From Acanthochromis polyacanthus (Eukaryota; Chordata; Actinopteri; Pomacentridae), in NCBI RefSeq assembly GCF_021347895.1, contig NC_067127.1, positions 37,706,916-37,770,915 of the forward strand: a DNA stretch of 64,000 nt, written 5' to 3'. Numbering within the stretch: position 1 is the stretch's first letter; each line of letters starts with the position of its first letter. The position numbers and the translations under genes were made by a program. Under the pieces are notes generated by a model. That model was given only the letters and a program-made list of their open reading frames with translations, was not told the DNA's origin and made no database searches. Positions 24,346 through 36,100 of this stretch are shown in pieces.

Positions 24346-25780
24346 GCAGTTGTTGATGAACAGTCTGAAGCTGGAACTCCTTCAGATTAGTCATAGAGTC
24401 TTGGTGGCCTCCCTCTCTAGTCTCTTTCTTCTTGGTTTCAGTTTTTGAGGATGTCCTGCTCTAGTCAGATCTATTCATGTTCCATCTTTCTTCTCTTCTG
24501 TGCTGGTGGATTCCATTATGTTTCTTTAGTCTCCTCCTGCTTGGAGACAGAACCTGAACCTTTGACTCCTCAGATACCATCAGAGGGAGGACACTAGAAC
24601 TCTCAGATTTACTGAACTCTCCAGTAATTAGATCAGTGTGGGGTTCCACCCAGACGTTGAGCAATCTGAGGCTGAGCGAAGCCGTAAAGTTTGTGGTTTT
24701 CTTCCTGAGTGGAGCTGCAGGCTGAGATCTGTTCACTTCAGTTAGACTCACTTTAATCCGCCTCAGCATTCTTCATGTTCTCCATGTTTCTGCCAGAACT
24801 CCGCTCTTTCATCTCGGTTTCCACGCTCGGCCCTGATTGTTCTGTAAACCTCACAGTCTAAACAGCAACACGATCCTCAATAATCACCGTGTTGACCACA
24901 AACTCCTCATAAATCACCAGCAGTCAGACCAGAGACCGTCACACTACTGCTCACTTACAGAGTGGATTTGAAGTGTCTTGGACTGGAGCTGTGATGGAGG
25001 ACGTCCAGCTCCACTCCCGGCTCTGATCCAACATATTTGTCTTGTTTTTGTCTCTAATTTCTACATGAACATTCATATTCTGCTCAGTGGCTCATTATTC
25101 AGAGTGAAGCGAACAGCGTGTTCTTCACTCCCAATCCCTGAACTCTGCCTTCACCTGCTGCCTTCCTCAGCAGCTTCCTGTTATCTCCACAGCTGTGGGG
25201 GAGCAGAGAACATTTAGAATTCCTTTTTAAAGCGTGTCGCCTACTAGCCGGGGAGAGAATCAAACAGTCGCTGATCTGGATGTGAAACTGAGGATTTCTG
25301 TGAGACAACTCGTAGAAGATGAGAGTCTGAGAGCCTGAAATGTTTAAGCCTGTTACAGACAAATCACACTTATTGTGCTTTTTCCAACATAAATTCCGGC
25401 TTTAAGTGTTCGGCGGCGGCGGCGAGGCGAGTTTATCGGCGTGACGTGTGAAGGATGAAGGAACAGGAGAGAGGATGTTTGTGAGTCGACATGAAGGGAT
25501 TATCGACACACAGCTAATCTCTTTATTCCACTCAGATCTACATCACAAAAAATAAAAAGTGCTCCTCACAAACACTGAAACGCTCATGAACACGTGACGG
25601 ATGTGAGGAGACGCTGCAGGTAAAGAGAAAATAAACCAAAGCCTGGAACTGAAAACCTTATTTAAGGAAGAGTGAAGCCTGAAAACTACCTGCAGGTAGA
25701 ACCGGATCATTCAGAGCTGCACCATCTTCAGCTCAACATTCCAGAGTTTTCTCTAAAAAACTATTTAAACAACGAAGACA
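24346..25780. other. No gene seen; CpG-richer patch near 25.4 kb
   Basis: The minus frame at 24461-24769 (102 codons) has no motif I know. 25380-25450 holds a GGCGGCGGCGGCGAGG stretch in otherwise AT-rich DNA. Confidence 0.35.
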
Positions 25781-25856
25781 CTTAAAATTCAGGCCCCAAA
25801 GTTAAAACTGGTGAGCGGGGTTGGGGCATGGGTGGTGGGTGGGTCCTCCTGCCCCG

Positions 25857-25874
25857 GAGGGGGGGGGGGGGGGT
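25857..25874. repeat. Poly-G tract
   Basis: About 17 consecutive G inside an unclassified repeat-like segment (25800-26165) that is cut by the next element. Confidence 0.8.
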
Positions 25875-26168
25875 GTTGGCCCTGCATTGCCGTGATAGCC
25901 GTTCTGGGCTTCAGGGTCCTTCACACTTACATGTTTGATCAGGTCTCACCAGTTGTTGAGCAGTGATGGGACCAGAATGTGCTGAGACTCTCTCCAGAGT
26001 CTAGACTCACACTAAACCCACTCTCTCTTCCTCTAGTATCTTCTTCTGGCCTATTCTATTCTATACTGTCAAGACATCCACAATTATGGGGTTCAATACT
26101 GTTTGTTTGTTTATTTATTTTCTTTGTTTTGTTGGTTTTTTTTTAAATTGACGAGCAGTTAATAGTTG

Positions 26169-26642
26169 CCCAGATAGCAAACTATGGGTGAATCAATGTT
26201 GAATCTGTGTTGAGACCTAACGTAGAAATTATACAGAAAGCGCAAGGTTGATAAAATGTTGAGTCAACGTTTGCTTACATAGATTACATGTTTGCAAACA
26301 TAGATTCAACATTAATTAAACATTGACCTGTCAAACATTTTAATTAAACCAAAATACAACGTAGATTCAATGGTATCTTTTAAACACAAACTTCAATGTT
26401 AACAAAATGTTGTTGAATCAACGTTGATCCAACCATCAGTCTTCAACCGTAACCACAATTCAACCTTCTTAACCCTAATTCAACATTGATTTAACATCTT
26501 TTGTTATCTGGGTAAAGTGTGATTTATGGTTGAAAAGCAAACGTTGACTCAACATTTTATCAACCTTGCGCTTTCTGTATAATTTCTACGTTAGGTCTCA
26601 ACATAGATTCAACATTGATTCACCCATAGTTTGCTATCTGGG
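26169..26642. mobile_element. 474-bp MITE with long inverted repeats
   Basis: CCCAGATAGCAAACTATGGG at the left is mirrored at the right. The inverted repeats run about 105 bp and include the GCGCAAGGTTGATAAAATG segment. The interior is AT-rich and contains many CAACATT motifs. No clear target duplication. Confidence 0.8.
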
Positions 26643-27219
26643 TGGGGATTACACAGCACCTGACACACTTCTTCAGTTGTAATAGCACCGCTTGCTAGTC
26701 CCTGTCCGTCCCCTCTCGTCCTGTCCACCCTTTGTTTCCCCTCACATCACCACTGAGGTGTAGCACTGCCCTCCCTGGCTCTTAACAGGGAAATGTAATA
26801 AAAAGTGTCAGCTTAGCTTTCAGGGAGGACTGGTGATGGTCACACACATGCACTAAATAATAAGATATTTGGCTGTAAGACTAAAATCTGCATTAATCTC
26901 ATAAAACGTTGACACCCCTTCTGTGGAGTTAAACAATGAGAATAAATGCAGACATAAAAAAAAAGAACCAAGTCTGAAAGACGACAAATGTAGCAGAACT
27001 GAACTGGAATTGGTGCTGTTTCACTACATTTGTTGTCCTTCTGACTCATGCTTGATTCAGTTAAACTGATAGTATAATGATACCGCCACCTCCATGCCTG
27101 ATGGTAGCGTTAGAGTCCAGAGGAGTCCAAGATAAACCAGAAGACTGAAACCAGAAAAACCAAACTGAGGTGGAAATGGACTAATTTAAGCAGATCTTGA
27201 ACATTAGTGAGTCCTGGGG

Positions 27220-27450
27220 CGTCTAATTGTGTAACAGGAGCAGATTTTATTCCCACTAACTCCTGAGGACTCGCTGATCCGCTGAACCAGATTAGAGGAA
27301 ACGTGTCCACGGCAGCAGAATTAGAAGTCATCAGCAGCTCACCCACACACACAGATAAAGTGTCAGAAAACCAGATTATGTTGGATCTGTGTGTAATTAG
27401 CAGCCTGCAGTCACAGCAGCTAATCTGACGTATAGATAGATTCATTTTAA
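27220..27450. promoter_or_regulatory. Candidate conserved noncoding element
   Basis: Non-repetitive, with several homeodomain-type cores (GTCTAATTGTG, GTGTAATTAGCAG, GCTAATCTGACG). No coding signal. Confidence 0.25.
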
Positions 27451-28324
27451 TAAACAGCACGACGCCTCTGTCCTCACCGTGGTAATGATGAGGTTTTAGA
27501 GTGTTTAATGACAGGAAAACACGTCTGCACCTTCTGCAGGATCAACAGCTGGAAACAGGTTTAACTCTGACCGTCACAGAACCTGTCTGCACATTTTATG
27601 TCCACATTTTTGTCATTTTCTGTCTCATTTTTGCCGTTTTGCAGTTTTTGTTTCATTGGAGCATAACGCTGTCAAACTGGAAAATAAAGAAAAAGCACAA
27701 CCTTTAGTGAGAATCTGAGATCTGAATGTCCAAAATTGCACAAAATTTGTCTACAATGACTCAGAATTCTATCCATAAATGATAGAAAAATAAATGAGAG
27801 AAAAATGTCCAGAGTGACTCAAAGATGTTCCAAAAATTACTTAAAATGTGTTCTCAGTTACTGAAAATGTGTCCAAAATACTGAAAAAGTTCCTGGAATG
27901 ATTTAAATCTGTCCAAAATAGATCAAAATGTGTCAAAAAATGTCTTCAAATCTGAGCAAAATGACCATAAATATGTCCTAAATGACCACAATTTGTCCAA
28001 AGTGATAAAAAAAGCATTGAATTGAAGACATGAAGGTTAACGGGGCCGCTCATGTGGGTCATTTTAAAGTCCTGCAGCTCTGTGGAACCTGAACACCATA
28101 AAAAAAGAGAGAGAACTCAGAGGTGTCTTCTTCCAGTACATAGAATGATGGAAACCAGAGAAAAGACCAGAACAGAAAGCTGTTTCATCGAGCTGGATGG
28201 ATCCTCCAGTGAAATGACTTGAAGTACATCCAGAGTAAGCTTCAAAGTCAGTTCATGTTTGTCCAAAATGACTCAAAAGTTGCCCCAGATGAGGCAGAAT
28301 GGTGTCTCCTGATGCTGCAGATGT

Positions 28325-28550
28325 TTATCTCCATTTCTACAAAGGGTTTAACTCCTCTCTGGGACTTTTCAAAGTAAAACACGTCTCATTTATCAGCTTC
28401 AAACTGTAACAACAGAAGTAAAATGCTCATATTTTCTACTTCCAGCTGGTCCTTGAATGCATCATGTGTGGTTCCTTCAGAAAAATGAACTAAATTTGAA
28501 CTTTAAATGATGACGTTTCATTATAATTAACAAGAACCTCCATGTTTCCT
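28325..28550. repeat. Dispersed repeat, copy 1 (second copy at 41835-42110)
   Basis: Shares, in the same orientation, long matching stretches with mtx2 intron 4 (for example ATGCTCATATTTTCTACTT and GCATCATGTGTGGTTCCTTC). The copy at 41.8 kb has about 50 extra bases. Type of element unknown. Confidence 0.7.
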
Positions 28551-29271
28551 CTCCACACGCTTCCTCTCTGGGAACATGTTTGACCATGCATGGATCTCCA
28601 GTAACTTGTGTTGTTGCTTCATGTCTCATTTTTGTCGTTTTGTCTCTTTGTGGTCATGTTGTCTCCTCATCCTGCAGATGTTTTTCTATCTCCATGTTTC
28701 CAGATGTCTCATCATCAGTAGATGTTCCTCCATGCTGGATGGATCTCCAACTACTTCTCTGTTCTCTGTTTCTGCTGCATTTATTTTACTGGAAACACTG
28801 CCTGCAGTTCAACCTGGAGCTCTCAACAAACAGGTTATTTGTGTCTTATTCTTAGTGGTTTTGATGCTCTATCTCCATTTAAAGCTGAGACTCGGATGCT
28901 TTTCGTGATGGAACTTCTCCAATCATATGATGTTTCTAATAAAAGGTGGTAAATCGTTCTGTTTTTACTGTTTCTAGGCAGTAAATGGTGATTATTAAAA
29001 GACAACAGATGGTTTAAGAGCTTCAGACAGAGCTGCAGGATGTTTATTAGAAAAGAGTTTGTAGTCCTTTAATAAAATACTGCATCAGACAGATGGAAGA
29101 ATAAAAACACCTCATGAAGAATAAGTCCAGGTTGGTTCAGCTCCAGCATCATGACCAGCAGAAAGAAACACAAACAGCTCAGGAACAAGAAAAATCAACC
29201 ACAAATCATCTCATTCTTCTCTGTTTCAGTCCTCAGAATCCTGATAAATCCACAGACAGCTTCAGAGCAGC

Positions 29272-29855
29272 TCAAAGCTTTTCTGTCCTGGTGGTGCCTC
29301 CTGCTGGACAAACTCTGTCATTACAGCTTTTACATCTGCTGCTGCAGGTCAAAAATACCGTTAAAATCCCTTAAAAACACAGACATTAAATGGATTAAAT
29401 GGGCTAACATTATCCCTTCACCAGACTGAATGTATATCCAATGAAATGACTCCAAATATATCTGAAATCTGCAATAACAATTGTTCAAAATTGACTAAAA
29501 TATGACAAAAGTAGCTAAAATTTGTCCCAAATGAGGGATAAATTGTTCAGAAAGCCATCAGATTCATCAGATGTTTCACCAGGCTGAATGTATCTTCAAC
29601 ATCACGCTTTAAAAATAGTCCAAAATGACTCAAAATTTGTCTGAAAATACTTAAAATTTGTGCAAAATGAATGAAAAATTGTTCAAATTCCCGTGAAATT
29701 TGTCCAAAAGGACTAAAAACTGAATAAAAACCAACATTTAAACACGACAATCCACCTGTCCCACAGTTTAGACAGACTGAAGCTTTTCTGTCCTGGTGCT
29801 GCCTCCTGCTGGACAAACTCTGTCATCACAGCTTTTACATCTGCTGCTGCAGGGC
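29272..29855. repeat. Direct duplication of ~78 bp, 506 bp apart
   Basis: 29272-29349 and 29778-29855 share a block containing CTGCTGGACAAACTCTGTCA with few mismatches. Degenerate TTTGTCCAAAATGACT-type repeats lie between. Confidence 0.75.
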
Positions 29856-30029
29856 CTCCTCCAGCTCTGATTTTACTCAATGTTGATGCATGAATGTAGA
29901 TATTTCGAAGATATGTGCTAAATTTAGATAAAGATTCAGATTTATCAGGTATTTTTGGGAGTTTTTTTCTGACATTAAAATCTGAGTCTATTTGAACAAC
30001 AATATGCCAGAAACTATGTAAGAAAAAAA

Positions 30030-30890
30030 CCTGAAAAAAACCTGGGAAATCATCACAAAATGATGCTCATTTTCCATAAAAACATATTAAATTAACAGAA
30101 AAGATGCCTAAATATTCCAAATGCAAAAATGTCAATTAAAAGATGTGAAATTACCACAAAAATATATGAAATAATTGCAAAAGATGCTAAAATACCACAA
30201 AAAGCAGTGTCCTCACAAAAAGAAGCTAAATTGGCACAAAAAGACATGAAATCACCACAAAAGATGCTAAAATATCACAAAAATGCAGTGTCCTTAAAAA
30301 AGAAGCTAAATTTGCACATAAACAAATGAAATCATCACATAGATGTGAAACCAACCCCAAAAGATGCCTAAGAACCACTGAAAGATGCAAAATCATCACA
30401 AAAAGAAAAGTTCCACAAAACGATCTAAAAGTGAAATCATGGCAAAGATATGATAGGTTTCCATAAAAAGACATTAAATCAACACAACAGATGCTGAAAT
30501 ACCACAAAAAGATGTAAAACCATCACAGAAAAACACTAAATTTCTGGAAAAAAAGGTGAAATCAACACAAAAAGACGTGAAATTAACACAAAAGATGTTA
30601 AAAAAAAACATAGGAAGAAACAAAATTAACGTCTAAAGAAGCTAAATTAGCACAAAAAGAATGAAAAAGGTTTTATTGCCAAGTGGGATTTCACATTCAA
30701 GGAATTTGACCCGCAAGAGAAGTGAAATTACCACAACAGATGCAAAAACACCACAAAAAGATGCAAAAATCAAAACCAAAAGACATTAAATTTGAATTAA
30801 AATATATTAAATCAGTCCAAAAATGCGTATAATTACTATAAAATATCAGATAAAGATGCAGAATCATCACAAAACAAAGCTAAACTGGTC
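30030..30890. repeat. Degenerate CACAAAAAGATGCTAAAAT repeat
   Basis: Diverged ~20-25 bp A-rich units, the same family as 7441-9030. A ~50-bp piece at 30665-30715 (TTTTATTGCCAAGTGGGATT) resembles the 3' tail of fish LINE/SINE elements. Confidence 0.6.
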
Positions 30891-30939
30891 CAGGGGAGTT
30901 CTATCTGGTTCTTCTATGTGGACAGAAACAGAAACAGGA

Positions 30940-32290
30940 TGAGTTTCTGTTGATGCCAAAGGACTGAAATCTGTCCACAACAACTCCAAAAGTCTTAAAA
31001 AAAGACTCAAATGGATCCTAAATGAGTCAGAAATGTATTAAGAAGTGTTCAAAATGACTAAAAGTGGACATAAATTAATAACGTTTTGATCAGAATGATT
31101 AAAACTTGTCATAAATTAATTATGGAAGTTCACTTTAAACGCATTAAAACTTAAAAACTAAATCAAACAGCGTCTCTTCATTCAGATTAATATCATCCTG
31201 AAACCAGACGTTCTCTGAGAGAAACTGAAGCACCAGAACAAACTTCAGTCATTAATGAGATGGTTTAAAGTCTAGTCCAGTCTGAGGCCTCCAGGTCAGA
31301 TCTTCTTCTGTTTGTTTGTCCGTCTGATGACCTCCAGTCCAGCCATCGCTCATCACTCATGATGTCATCACTCATGATGTCACAGGAAGTTCACAGGTCA
31401 GACGGTGACCTCACAGGAAGTCTGGGAGACAAACCTGCAGGTGGACCGAAGGAGATGAAGGTTAAAAATAGACGTCAGACGACAGAAGCAGCTCAGAGAT
31501 GCTTCGTTAGATCCAGGTCAGGAGGTCCAGGGAGGACTTCTGAGGAACTCTGGACAAATTCTCCTTTATGCCATTTATGACCATTTTTATTCATTTTCTA
31601 TAATTTAAGAGTAATTTTAGACTATGTTTAGCCTTTTATTGGACAAATTTCAAGTCATTATGTCAAACTCTGCTTCTGTTCTCACTGATCTTTGTCCTTT
31701 TGGACACATTTTGAGCCACGTTAATGATTTTTGAGACATTTTGGACAAATTCTGAGTCATTTATGACATTTTTTAAAGCATTTTCGATAACTTTTTAGTC
31801 ATTTTGGGCAATTTTTAGCTAATTTTGGACAGATTTCAAGTCATTTTGGACATTTTTTACTGCATTTTGTCCTGTGTTGTTTATCAGACTCTAGAAAGTC
31901 CTGATCTCAACCTCTGCTTCAGTTCTGACCATTCATTGTCATTTTTAGCAAATTCTGAGTAATTTACGACAATTTTTGAATCATTTTATATAACTTTTGA
32001 GTAATTTTAGACAATTTTGGACTCTGGTGTGATGATGTTCTCTGGATGTTCTCCTACTGAAATATTCCTGTTCTCCAGCTGGTCAGACAGGATTCTGGTT
32101 CATCCTCAGACCTTCATGATGCATCTAGAAATGTCTTCAATATACAGCCTCAGATCATCATACTGCTACCTCCATGCTTCACTGTCAGGACCATGATCCA
32201 CTGTGGTAGCCCTGGTCAGGTTCTCACCAAACATCTGGACTCCATCTGAGTTGGGCTCAGATGGAGAAAGTAGTTCACTGTCTGTGGAGT
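30940..32290. other. No gene seen; degenerate TTTTGGACAAATTT repeats and a Tc1 scrap
   Basis: 31550-32010 holds diverged copies of the GAGTCATTTTGGACAAATTT motif. 32155-32260 is a short minus-strand Tc1-like scrap (CTACCTCCATGCTTCACTGT region). Confidence 0.5.
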
Positions 32291-32304
32291 CATTTTAGGA
32301 GCTC

Positions 32305-32478
32305 TGATTAGTGGAACTATGACTCCTTCTAGACCTCCTGATTAGTGGAACTATGACTCCTTCTAGACCTCCTGATTAGTGGAACTATGACTCCTTCTAC
32401 ACCTCCTGATTAGTGGAACTATGACTCCTTCTAGACCTCCTGATTAGTGGAACTATGACTCCTTCTACACCTCCTGAT
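32305..32478. repeat. 34-bp tandem repeat, about five copies
   Basis: Unit contains GATTAGTGGAACTATGACTC and CTTCTAGACCTCCT. Confidence 0.9.
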
Positions 32479-32989
32479 TTGTGCTTTCTTTCCTCTTCCT
32501 GTGTTCAGTTTTTGCAGACAGACAGTGATCAGGTGAAATGGCTGCTGGGTAATGAAGTCAAACAACCTCAGAGTGAAGTGGAAGTCTTTTATTTTGGAGG
32601 CACTTCACATCCACACAAACACAACAAAGTGGAGCAGCTGAAACAAACTTCCTGTCCATCAGGGTTCTTCTCATCTCCTGGAGGTTCTAAAACCTCGACA
32701 GGAAGAACCCAGCGAGACTTCAGACCTGGGGGTGGAGTCCAGCTGTGATCTCCAGATGTTCTACCAGGAGAACATCAGAGTGAATACATGATGGTGAGTT
32801 CAGGGTTCTGGTGGATTTCTGGTTAACAGAACTATGTGGTTCCTACAGCAGCTGATCTCCATGATTTAATGAATCCTTTAAAGGAGCGTCTCCTCCGTCT
32901 GCAGCATGCGATCAAAGACAGGACGAGGACAGGAAGGACACCATCAGGGAATGACAGAAGACAGAATGTAGGACACGAGCAGAGCTTCC

Positions 32990-33149
32990 TCAGGAGCTCT
33001 TGTCATAAAAGTAGGACTGTTCGATGCGTTTGCAGAAGGACAGCAGGTTGCTGTAGCTCTTGATCCTCTCAGCCAGCTCTGAGCTGGTCAGCCTGGTGGT
33101 CAGGATGGTGAAGAGGTGACCGAAGACCAGAGCGTCCAGTTCTGTAGGT
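32990..33149 (-). CDS. mtx2: mtx2 exon 10 (C-terminus)
   Basis: Acceptor TGTGTCTCAG, then [20 protein letters not shown] and on to QSYFYDKSS and TGA. The tail is a few residues shorter than human. A minus-strand AATAAA at 32588-32593, about 400 nt past the stop, could be the polyadenylation signal. Confidence 0.95.
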
Positions 33150-36100
33150 CTGAGACACAAAGACACGCAATTTAACACAATGTAGCACGATGAAACACAC
33201 ACTGAAACAGTTAAACACGATGAAATACTATAAAACACACAATGAAACACAGTTAAACACTATAAAACACACAAAGACATGCAATTTAACACAATACAGC
33301 ACGATGAAATACACAATGAAACACAGTTAAACACTATAAAACACACAATGAAACAGTTAAACACTATAAAACACACAAAGACATGCAATTTAACACAATA
33401 CAGCACGATGAAATACACAATGAAACACAGTTAAACACTATAAAACACACAATGAAACAGTTAAACACTATAAAACACACAAAGACATGCAATTTAACAC
33501 AATACAGCACGATGAAATACACAATGAAACACAGTTAAACACTATAAAATACTATAAAACACACAATGAAACAGTTAAATACTATAAAATACTATAAAAT
33601 ACACAATAAAACAGTTAAATACTATAAAATACTATAAAACACACAATGAAACAGTTAGACACTATAAAATACTATAAAATACACAATAAAACAGTTAAAT
33701 ACTATAAAATACTATAAAACACACAATAAAACAGTTAAACACTATAAATACTATAAAATACACACTGAAACAGTTAAACACGATGAAATACTATAAAACA
33801 CACAATAAAACAGTTAAACACTATAAAATACTATAAAATACACAATAAAACAGTTAAACACTATAAAATACTATAAAATACACACTGAAACAGTTAAACA
33901 CTATAAAATACTATAAAACACACAATAAAACAGTTAAACACTATAAAATACTATAAAACACACAATGAAACAGTTAAATACTATAAAACACACAAAGACA
34001 CGCAATTTAACACTATAGCACGATGAAATACACAATGAAACAGTTAAACATGATAAAATGCTATAAAACACACAAAGACACGCAATGAAACACAGTTAAC
34101 ACTACATAATACTACAGTGGGGATGGAAAGTTTGGGCACCCCAGGTATAAATTTGTATTAATGTGCATAAAGAAGCCAAGGAAAGATGGAAAAATCTCCA
34201 AAAGGCATCAAATTACAGATGACACATTCTTATAATATGTCAAAGTTAGATTTTCTTTCCATCATTTACACTTTCAAAATAACAGAAAACACAGTGATAG
34301 CGTCTGCAAAGGTTTGGGCACCCTGCAGAGTTAATACCTTGTACTGCCCCCTTTGGAAAGCTGAGGCCTGACAGTGTCATGGATTGTTCACAATCATCAT
34401 CTGGACAGACCAGGCGAATCAGAATCAGAATGCCTTTATTGTCACTATACACTAGTACAATGAGATTAAGAGCATCTTCATTAGTGCAAGATACATGAAA
34501 TAAAAAAATCACAAAAAAGATAAAAGAAAAATAATAAATAAGATAAGCTAAATAAGTTAAGTAAAACAGTATAAGGAATTTTTAAAAAAAGTGCATAGTC
34601 AGTGGAATATTGCACCGTCCATATTGCACAATGGGGGGGGGGGGGGGGGGGGGGGCATGGTGCAGCTGCCGTACCACACTGTGATGCAATAAGTCAGCAG
34701 GCTCTCAATGGACGAGCGATAGAAGGTCGTCAGCAGGGTGGGGTCCAAGTTGTGTTTCTTGAGAACCCTCAGGAGGTGTAGCCGCTGCTGTGCCTTCTTA
34801 ATGATCGCCGTGGTGTTGTCCGTCCAGGAGATGTCAGAGGAGATGAGGACGCCAAGGAACCGGAAGCTGTGGACCCTCTCCACACACTCACCGTTGATGT
34901 AGAGGGGAGCTAGGTCGGTGCTGAGCTTCCTAAAGTTGACAATGATCTCCTTTGTTTTCTTGGTGTTCAGAGCCAGGTTGTTTTCTGAACACCAAGCTGC
35001 CAACTTCAGGACCTCCCCTCTGTAGGTTGCCTCATCTTCTCCTGTGATGAGTCCGACAACTGTTGTATCGTCAGCAAACTTCACGATGAGGTTGCTGTTG
35101 TGGGCCGGACGACAGTCATGGGTGTAGAGGCAGTACGGGGGGGGCTCAGCACACAGCCTTGTGGGGAGCCGGTGCTCAGTGTCCGTGTGGAGGACAGGTG
35201 GGGGCAGAGTCTCACAGCCTGGGGCCGGTTGGCAAGGATGCTCCAGATGTGACAGCGCGGAGTGGAGAGCTACAGCGATGGCATCCTCAGTGGATGCGTT
35301 TGCACGATATGAAAACTGGTAGGTGTCGAAGTCTGGGGGGAGATGGTCCTTGATGTGCTGGAGGACCAGTCTCTCAAAGCACTTCATGATTATCGGAGTG
35401 AGGGCCACAGGACGATAATCATTTGCGCTCGTGATGGGAGACTTCTTAGGTACTGGAATGATTGTGGCGGTTTTCAGACAGGACGGGATGACTGCCTGGG
35501 CCAGGGAGAGGTTGAAAAGATTCTGGTGAGGATGTGGATGAGCTGGAGGGCACACGCCTTTAGCACTTTACCAGGAACACCATCTGGGCCAGAAGTCTTC
35601 TTAGGGTTCACAGTGAGAATAGTGGTGCAAGAACTGGGTGGGGGTGGGGGCAGGGCAGGGGCTGCTGAATGTTGCTGTTGGGACGTTTCAAAGTGAGCAA
35701 AGAAGCGATTTAGCTCCTCAGCCAGTGATGCACTCAGGTCTTCTGTTGTTGTAGTGCCGCCCCTGGAGTTTGTGATGTTGTGAATGCCCTGCCACACCGC
35801 CCGTGTGTTGTTGCTGGACAGGTGGGACTCTATGCGCTTCTTATGGCTCTCTTCTCATACCCGCTCGAGCAGTCCTGTAAAGGGCTCCGTCACCTGATCT
35901 GAAGGCAGCGTCAGGGACTCTGAGGAGTGTGTGGACCTGGCTGGTTAACCAGGGTTTCCTATTTGGGAAGACCTGGATGGTTTTTTCCACAGTCACATTC
36001 CCAATACAGAACTTGATGTAGTCTAGTACTGTTTCTGTGAAAGTTCCAAGCTCCTGCTGTTCAAATAGGTCCCAGTCTGTCTCAGTGGAGCAGTCCTGCA

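Noticed and set aside
35159..35696. Plus-strand frames at 35.1-36.7 kb
   Set aside because: Antisense shadows of the LINE endonuclease and reverse transcriptase on the minus strand.
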